Source of the DNA: Beaufortia kweichowensis
Taxonomy: Eukaryota > Chordata > Actinopteri > Cypriniformes > Gastromyzontidae
NCBI GenBank assembly: GCA_019155185.1
Contig: CM032815.1
Span: forward strand, 4,163,001 to 4,227,000
DNA: 64,000 nucleotides
Direction: 5' to 3'
The notes below the pieces were generated by a model, which did not search any database, was not told the DNA's origin, and worked only from the letters and a program-made list of their open reading frames with translations. Made by a program: the position numbers and the translations under genes. This document shows, one piece after another, positions 11,897-20,800 of the stretch (the first letter of the stretch is position 1; every line of letters begins with the position of its first letter).

Positions 11897-14800
11897 GTGA
11901 GTATTTATCACAAGTTTTAATGCACAAAATCTACTTCTGCATCATAATGTTAAGCTTTCTTGTTTTTAATTGTGAGTAGATTAAAAATGTGACTAGGTTG
12001 TCTTTTGTTGTACTTTGTGTTGATTATTTCAAATAAGATTTCAAATTATTTCAGATTTTGCTCTAGAAAAAATAATGCATGTCCAAAATGTTAGCCTAAT
12101 TTTAATTTCTCGATTGAGTTTGTAATAGTTCTCAATGGTGGACTATTGGACAGCCATTTTATAATTCATAAAATTATTAATTATAAATTAAGATGTTATT
12201 ATAGAAACAAATCTAGTAATCTAGAATATGTATTTGGGTTTGTGTTTTCAGTCAGAGGAGGCACCAGTTGTCACAAAGAAAACTAAAGGTAAATAATACA
12301 TTATGTCTGTTTTTAGTACTTATAAAGTTAAACTTAATACAGGAAATCCACAGCTTTCTGTATGTTAATTTTCATTTGTGTTCTGTTTTTGAGGTCCCAC
12401 CGATAACTCTCAACCCTCCGTGATAACGGCAGAAGATAAAGTTGAGAATGAGCCAGGTGAGAACAGTGAGACACACAATCTTCCTGCACCTGATGAATCA
12501 GAGAAAGAGGATCCTGCTATTTCCAAAGTCAAGGAGACTTTAAAAGACTATTTCAAGGAGACTTTAGCCTTCACTGGTTTCAGCATCAGCAACAATGCAA
12601 TTCTCAACTCTGCCAAACCACTGGGGAGTGACCCAACTGGACCGCTCTCTGTCAATACCATATGTGCAGAGAAGATTGATCAAAAAGAAGTGCTCACATT
12701 AGGAGAGGCTGTTATGCATGAGGAGATTCGCAACAGTTTGCGCCTCGCACGCTTTTTCGCCATACTTATCCAAGACAAGATACACATCGAGGGCAAAGAC
12801 CAGATCCCTTGGTTTATCCGTTTTGTCTCAGCTGCGGGCTTTCCACACAAGCACCTTATGGGATTCCTCCCCTGTGATGTCGATTCTGACAGTCTGTTTA
12901 ACATGCTAATATCTGAGATCAGCAGCAAGTGGGGACTGCGGATGGAGCACTGTCGTGGATTCACCTACCTGTCAACAGGTAGCCTATGTCAGAAATTAAA
13001 GGAGCTCTCCTGCAGGATGTTGCGGGATTTTCCACAAGTAGTGCTAGCCCCCAGTGAACCTTATGCCTTTAACATGTGGTTGATTCGCTCCATGCCCATC
13101 CTTTCCATTCAAGATGTCCTTGATACTGTAGAACAGGTTGCTGCTGTTATTAGACAGTCTGAAACTCTGGCGAGGAAACTTGAGGTCAAGATCACTACTT
13201 CATACGGCCACATCAAAGGCGAGGTGGACAGAGTCAAAGACGCTTGCCAGAACCATTGGGAATACGGCACTGATGCTTTTCAGACAATGCTTGATATCTT
13301 GGAGCCCCTTTTGAACAGCATTGGAGAAATGTGCACCAGTAACCTTTCAGATGTGGATGCGGACACTGTTGAAGGGCTTTTAAAGCTGAAAGAAAAGCTG
13401 AAGAATTTTAATTTCATTGTTACTCTTGTGATCTTGAAGAACACGCTGTGTTGTGTAAGCATCCTCAACCCCAGTCTCAGGGGTATAATCAGCATCAGCA
13501 GCACCTTACAGTACACCATCTCCAACGCCTTAAAGCTTCTCACCAAACACATGCAGGAGATTGCTATTTTTCATAGAAAGTGGTTCTCTGATGCATTGGG
13601 CAGGGCCAAGAAGTTGTCTGTGCCAGTCAGTATGCCACCGGAGTTGGTGACCAATGGTGAAGGTGCGGAGAAGCCCTCATTAGAGGATTACTACAGGGAA
13701 ACACTGAGCAAGAAAGTCTTACAGTATCTTGTTGATGAAGTCAAAAGAGTTCTAGGCACAGAAATGGTGAGAATCCTCAGATGGTTGTCGTTGGTGCCAT
13801 CATACATGGCCGACCACAATTTCAGCATCCGCAAAGACAAAGTTGCTGATGCTAACCTGAATAACTTGGCTCGTCCAGACTCCTTTTACGATGAGCTGGG
13901 CTGTTGGGAGGTAAAATGGAGGCATGCTAGCAAGCGTAGGATCCTACCCACCAATGTGTTTGCCACCCTCAAGATCCCAGATATAGGCTTTTACCCAAAT
14001 GTGCAGAGCCTTCTCAGAGTTCTGGGTACCATCCCATGTGTCACAGCAGAACCGGACGTGTATGGACAGTATGAGATGGTGTTGAACAGGTATCACTCCT
14101 ACGTTAAAGAAGTGCCAGTTGAAAAGAGACTGTGTAATATGGCCTTCGTTTACGTCAATCAAGATGTACACTTCAACATTGAGGAAATGGTGGAGGCGTA
14201 CATTAGCAAATATCCTGACATCCTGCAGCTCTTGCAAGAGGTAAATGTAGTTTTAATATTATTTTGCTTTTTGTTTTCTGAGTGATGCAACTCAGGCAGG
14301 TCTTTGACCATTTGTAATCTTTTATTCATCTTTAGGATGATGTGATGGAAGTGCAGCCATCAGGTAAGACTTTTGCTTTCTTTAAAAATATTCTTTAACC
14401 TTCTTCTTTAAATGTATTGCACATTACACTTACTTTACCCCAACTTGTGTATAGTTCCAGAAATCAGTGCAAATGATACCACTACAGAAGACATGGAGGA
14501 ACAAAGAGAGATGACTTTAAATATGGAAGCTGAGAGACCAAAACCACCAGAGTGTGCTGAAACAGATAAAGAAGCTCTAAAATCTGCTCTCCAGGCCGCT
14601 GTCACTGCAGCATATAGCAGACAAAGCAAACACTCTCAGGGTGATCAAGAAGTAGAATATGTGACCAAATCTGAGATGAATGAAGTCCTTAAAGTCTGCG
14701 AGGATGTTGTCAGAGACAGAATTCTTTCAGAGGTTGGACATTCATTCTTCTCCCTGTTCATTGACAGAGTTGTCAGACTTGGAGAAACCGACTACTTGCC

Positions 14801-17800
14801 CATGTTCCTCCGATTTGTGGACAATTTTGATGTCATGAGGCTTGAGCTTTTGGGATTCGTAGAGGTTAGTTTTGACACTGACACCATGTGCGAACGATTG
14901 CTTGATGCTGTAACAGAAGAGTGGCGTTTGGATTTGAGGTACTGCCGAGGTCAGGCGTACCTTGGCTCTGGTGAAGTGTCATATAAGCTCAAAGCCTTTG
15001 CATGTAAAATACAGGAGAAGCAGCCTCTTGCTATATGCACACACTGCTCATGTTACTCTTTCAATACCTGGTGGTCAAGGTCAGTTCCTGTCGCTGCAGT
15101 CATCAGAGCCATTGATACATTAGAAGAGATCGTGTCATTTTTCCACAGCCTGCCTTCCCTTGAGAAACAATTAGATGAGGTCTTAGCCATAGGCCTTACA
15201 GAGAGCTATGAGAAAATCCACGAGCTTCAAGGACAGTTCTGCTCCTCTTGGCTCGAGAAGCATGACTCTTATGAAGTCTTTGCACAGATTCTAGAGCCTT
15301 TGGTCATGTGTCTAGAAAATATTGATGACTGCAAACCGCAAGGATGGAGTTTAGCGGTTTCTAACCGAGCCAAAAGACTGCTTCAGTTGATTCGGGACTT
15401 TGACTTCATTGTGGCAGTTGTTGCATTAAAGAATGCCTCATCGTTCACCAGAGAACTCAGTGCATCACTGCAGAAAGACCATTTTAGTTCTGCCTCACAG
15501 CTGTGTCAGATCAGTGGTATTTTGGCCACGCTACATCGGGTAAAGACCAACATCAAGGTTTTCCATCAAAACTGGTATGATGAGGCTTGTGGCTTTGCTC
15601 AAAATCTGAGCGTCCAGGTTAAAGTTCCTGATAGTGTGACTATTCCAAGGGACACGCTCTTGAAACCAGGTGCGTACTACAAAGACGCAGTGAGTGTTCC
15701 TTTGGTTGATCACCTCATAAACATGGTAAAAGATTATTTCTCTGATGACCACAAGGAGGCTCTCAACTTTTTGTCTTTGGTACCATGCTCTGTTACAATG
15801 AGCTATGTTTTTGAAACCCTCAAGTCAAAACCTCCATTGTACATCGGTGACCTTCCAGACCCTGACAACTTCTTCACAGAGCTCAGCTGTTGGAAAGTGA
15901 AGTGGAAAACAAAAGTGGTTAGTGAAACCATACCAGAAACCATTTTCCAGACTCTGCGCCTTCCACTCATGCAGTACTTTGCAAACATCAATACGTTGCT
16001 GAAAATTCTGTGCGTGTTGCCGAGCACAGCTCTGGAATATTGTGGGGAGGTGAAGCGACATAAAATGTATCAAGACTACCTGAACAATACCTCTCCGAAG
16101 GACAGATCACCCTGTTTAGCCATGCTTCAAGTGGGAACTGACTTTAACAGAGACCTCAACAAAATGGTTGCTCAGTGCTTAAAGGTCACACCTAAGACTC
16201 TGGAGGGTATATGCCTGGTACGCATCTGTGTTTTAAAATTCTATAGTATATACAAAAAATGTTTTATTTGTATATTAGAGAGATCTAATGTTCTTTTTAA
16301 CTTCACAGGACAAGGAATCCAAAACTTTGGGAAGGACTGTCGATATCAAAGTAGAAGGTATGTCTAATATTTAAAGGAATTTAATTCTTTTTGGGCAAAG
16401 TAATATTAATTAATATTATTTTTTTTATTGTTAATCTAGATGATTTAACCTCTTTTAGATTAAGAAGTGGAAAATAAAAAATCTTTAATTTGTTTAATCT
16501 TTAATTCGTGTTAATATTAAAGTAATTATAATTATGTAAAAAGCTGCAAAGATACAGTGTTGCGAGTTCAAAACATTACTGTCTGCTTTGCCAACTTTGC
16601 AGATGACCATCACATGGATGAAGTTGAGGACAGGGAAACTCATCAGGTTTGTGATGTTAAAACATACACATTATACAGAGGATTTTATTTACAACCGGTT
16701 AAACCTTTTAAGTTTACAGTGCTACATGTTGCATTATGTGAAATGTTGTGTTAATGGCATGTGTAAGAATTATGTTAAAAGTGAGAGAACATTGTGAATT
16801 GTCAAATTAACATGTTTTGAATAATTTTAGGTTCAAATATAGGTTCACATCTGGTTTTCATCTGGTACTTTGTCAGTATTGTGTTGTTAACAGTAATGTT
16901 GTGATTTACAGGGCCAGGACCCCTTAACACCAGTGATAAATTTTGAGGCAACAAACAAAGGTATGTAAATAAAACATTCCTTGCACTGAGCTAAAGGTGA
17001 AAAATGATAAAATATGATTCACTTTCCTCTACATTCTAGAAGCAGACATTCCCAAAGAAGCGGAGAGCATTAACACTCAAAATCAGTCTGAAGACATTGT
17101 TGAAGCTGTGGCTGTGGAACAGCACACAAAGATTGAAGAAGAGAATAATGTGGATAAGAATGGCCATTCTGAAGAACCAGCGGACAACATACAAACTTGT
17201 GAAAAAGTGTTTAAACGGGCAGCTGTGCTCGCAAGGAAAAACTGCGCATTGATTGACCTCAGTAAACAGGAGCAAGATTCTGTTCTTCAAAGCCTTGCTT
17301 CATGTCATTGGATACAGGACGAAGGGATGTTGTTTTCCGAGGGGGAAATGCTACAGTGCATTGTAAAGGCCATAAGAGAACAAATCCTCACTGAAGTTCA
17401 GGACTCTCCTTTCTTTTCCATCATCACTGACAAAGCCATCTCAGTGGGTGAGGCAAAATTCCTGCCAGTTTTTATTAGATATGTAAATAACTGCATCCCT
17501 AAAGTGGAGCTGACAGGGTTTCTGCCCTTTGATGAAAGTTCTGATGTAAATGTGCAAGCTAAGGCCCTTTCATCCACTCTTGAGGCTGAATGGGGACTTC
17601 AGATGGGATGCTGTCGTGGCCAGTCCATCATGTGCATGGGGAAAGGAAGCCAAAGTCTCAGGAAGATGGCCTTGGGCTTTTTAGAGAGCTATCCGTTAGC
17701 TGTGAACACACCCAGTGAGTCTTGTGGTCTTGCCTACTGGCTGGCTTTAAGCTTGCAAAATTCCTCCATTACTAAGGTTCTCGAGATAGCTGAGGATCTG

Positions 17801-20800
17801 TTCCAGTTTTTCGACCAGTCGCCAAAGTTAGAGAATGAGCTTTCTAAGACTATGGATGGACTTTTAAATACCCCACAGGAAGCGCTTGGAGAGATCCCAG
17901 AGACCTGTTTGTCCAGATGGAAAAAGAGAGAAGACTTCTTTGATATTCTGGTGGACATGTTGGAGGGAGCCCTGAACTGCTTGGATTCTGTGAGCACCAA
18001 CTCCAATGGGTCATGGAGTAGTAACATGTCGCTGCATTCCCAGACCTTGTCTACAGCTATTAGGCAGGTTGATTTTGTCATCCCTCTTGTGATTTTGAAA
18101 AATGCCTGTGCTCCCTTGAGGAACTGTAGCACTGTGTTTCGCTGCGGAAACCCTGCTGACATCGTTTGTGAGCTTGAGAAGATCACGCCAATAATCGATT
18201 CTCTAGGCAAGATGTTGAAAAATGTGAGTGCAATGCATTCAACCTGGTTTGAGGAGGCAGTGGAACTTGCTGTTAAGGTCACAGGATTGCTGTCATATCC
18301 CAAAACTGTCAGTAGCTGTGAGTCACCAGAGGTATTCTACTTGGAAACTGTAAGCTTACCAGTTTTAAAAGGTTTGATGGATGAAATGAAGTTTAACTTC
18401 TCTGAAAATCACTTGAAAGCCCTTAAGGTGTTGTCCCTGCTACCAACCTGTAACCCTCTGCCCATCCTTCCGGAATCAACTGATAAACTGCACACTATCT
18501 ATCTCGGTGATCTCCCTGAACCAGAAACAGCTGAGGAAGACATCAACACCTGGGCCACTGTATGGAGAGAAAAGTACCAAGATGTTTCTCCCCCTACGTC
18601 CATCTCTGAGACACTGCTTCACAATGAAGCCAAGAAACTTCCAAATGTTGCAACCCTTCTTAAGCTTGCGGCCGTGTTGCCTAGCATTAGCATGGAGTGT
18701 GATCTAATGAAAACGACTCTGAACTCCTTGAGAACGTTATTGAGGGATGGTATCTTCAGCAGGGGTAGTAAGACTGATGCAGTCATGCTACTTATGCATC
18801 GTCAGACATTGCAAAGTCTGGAAGAGGTCATTGAGAAATGCATGGAGATCAATCAAGACAGTCGTCAGTTCCTTGCTCAGGTATGGTACTATTCTCGGGT
18901 AATTATATTGTTTTTAGTACACTTTTTAGCACAAAAAGTTCCTAGCAATCTTTAAGAATGTTTTGATGTAAATTCATTTAACATAATCATTTAATATTTC
19001 ATCTTGGACTTGAAAAATAAGTCATTTTCCTGAAAGGGGCCTGTTCTAATTTCTTATTTTGCACATGTAGGTAAAAGCAAGAATAAATCACTTAAGAATG
19101 GAAAGCGGTAAGTGAAATTTAAACTATATTTAAGTTGTAAGGATAATGGAATGATTAACAATATGGTAATTAAAAATATCATCAACTTTAGATATATATG
19201 GAAGTAAAATCAACTGTTGTGATTTTATTCTGACACTTTCTTTATTGTCCTCCCTCAGAAGTGATTTCCATGGCTCCACAGGAGATTGGTGTGGATGTAA
19301 ACAGTTCTGGTAATTCACATGAGGCAAAAAATCCTGGAATTGGTCAGTAAATGTTTGCAGTATTGAATACTTGTTTTAAACATGGTTCAATTTCATGTTT
19401 CTAACAAAACCTTGTCTCTTGGTTTGGTTTAGACGATAACACTGCTACACCAGAAGATATTCCAATGGAAACTAATGGGTCTTCTGAGATAGATGGAGCT
19501 GAAGAAACATTCATAAGTACACCTGACCCGCAGTCATCTTCAGCTATTGACAGCTCTGATAAAGCCACAACAGCCACTCAAGTCATTCCTACTAGCAGCC
19601 CTTTGCTGATCAGCACACCTGAGCAACCAACAGAATCTGTCCAAGATGCCACTATGCAGTCCACAACAGTAGGTCAAGATAGAGTTCATAGCGATCAGCT
19701 GATTTCGACAGTTCAAAATGTAAATGATTCTGAACAATGTGAAGTTGATTTATCAGTTACGGGGCATCAGATCGTAACTAATCCATTTATGGCAGTAGGA
19801 CAAGATGGAACTGAGCAGCCTAATGAAGAACAGCAGGTCAGTGGTCAGTTAGTGTCAGTTGATCAAAGTGAAACCATGGAAGTTGATCAGTTTGTAGCAG
19901 CAGGTAAAAGTGAAACAGACCAACCAGTAAGCTTGCCAATTGTTTCTGATCAGATGATAGCAGTCAGACACACAGAAACTGATTTGTCTCTAGAAGATCA
20001 TCACACAGTACAAGCGGAAGATGGAACGGTTCAGTTGGTTTCAGGGGATCAAAGTGAATCTGTTCAGTCGGTGACGGTTGATGACAGCAAAATGAAGAGT
20101 TAGTATCAGGGAATGAAAGACAAACAGATCAAGTTGATAAGAGTGAAAATGATCAGCATGTAGTTACAGATCCAAGTGAATCTGGACAGTCAGAAACAGG
20201 GGAACATTGTGAAGCTAGAACTGTTCAGTCTATAGCACAAAGTCAGAATGAAGCTGGTCAGATAATAACACAGTTAGCAGATGAAAATGGAACTGCTCAG
20301 TTAGTATCAAGGGCTGAAATTGGACCTGGCCAACTTGTAGATGTTGATGGCTCTGAAAAGGATCAGAATGTAACACATCAGGGTAGTACTGATCAGGTAA
20401 TTGCAGTTGGTCAAGTTGAAACTGATCTTTCCGTAGTCAAGGGTCAAAGTGATGCTGGTCAGACAGAAGCAGAGTTAGCAATTGAAGCTGGAACTGATCT
20501 TGTAATATCAGCGAATCAAAGTTTAACTGATCAGATAGTGGCAGCAGGTCAGGTTGAACCTGTGCATTCTGTCATAGGGGGTCAAAGTGAAGCTTGTCAT
20601 ACAGAAGCAGAGTTAGCAATTGAAGCTGGAACTGGCCATTTAGTATCAGAGGTTCAAAGTGGAACCGATCAGCTAATGGTAGTTGACACTGTGAATGATC
20701 AGTCTGTGATGACAAATAAAAATGTAATAGACCAGTTAGTGGCAGTTGGTCAAGTTAAAACTGATTGTTCTGTTGTAAAGGGTCAAAGTGAAGCTTGTCA

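Noticed and set aside
14241..14455. Idea that bodies 1-4 are separate tandem genes
   Set aside because: There is no promoter-like island, no THAP exon and no AATAAA between bodies 1 and 2, and the mini-exon phases join them exactly.
17734..18303. Minus-strand frame of 189 codons opposite body 3
   Set aside because: Antisense to a conserved body exon; no start context or homology.
19835..20090. A tiny intron explaining the frame change near 20084
   Set aside because: The only nearby GT...AG pair (after TCG, to gacag) would be about 20 bases, too short for splicing. Larger choices would remove ordinary repeat units without need.
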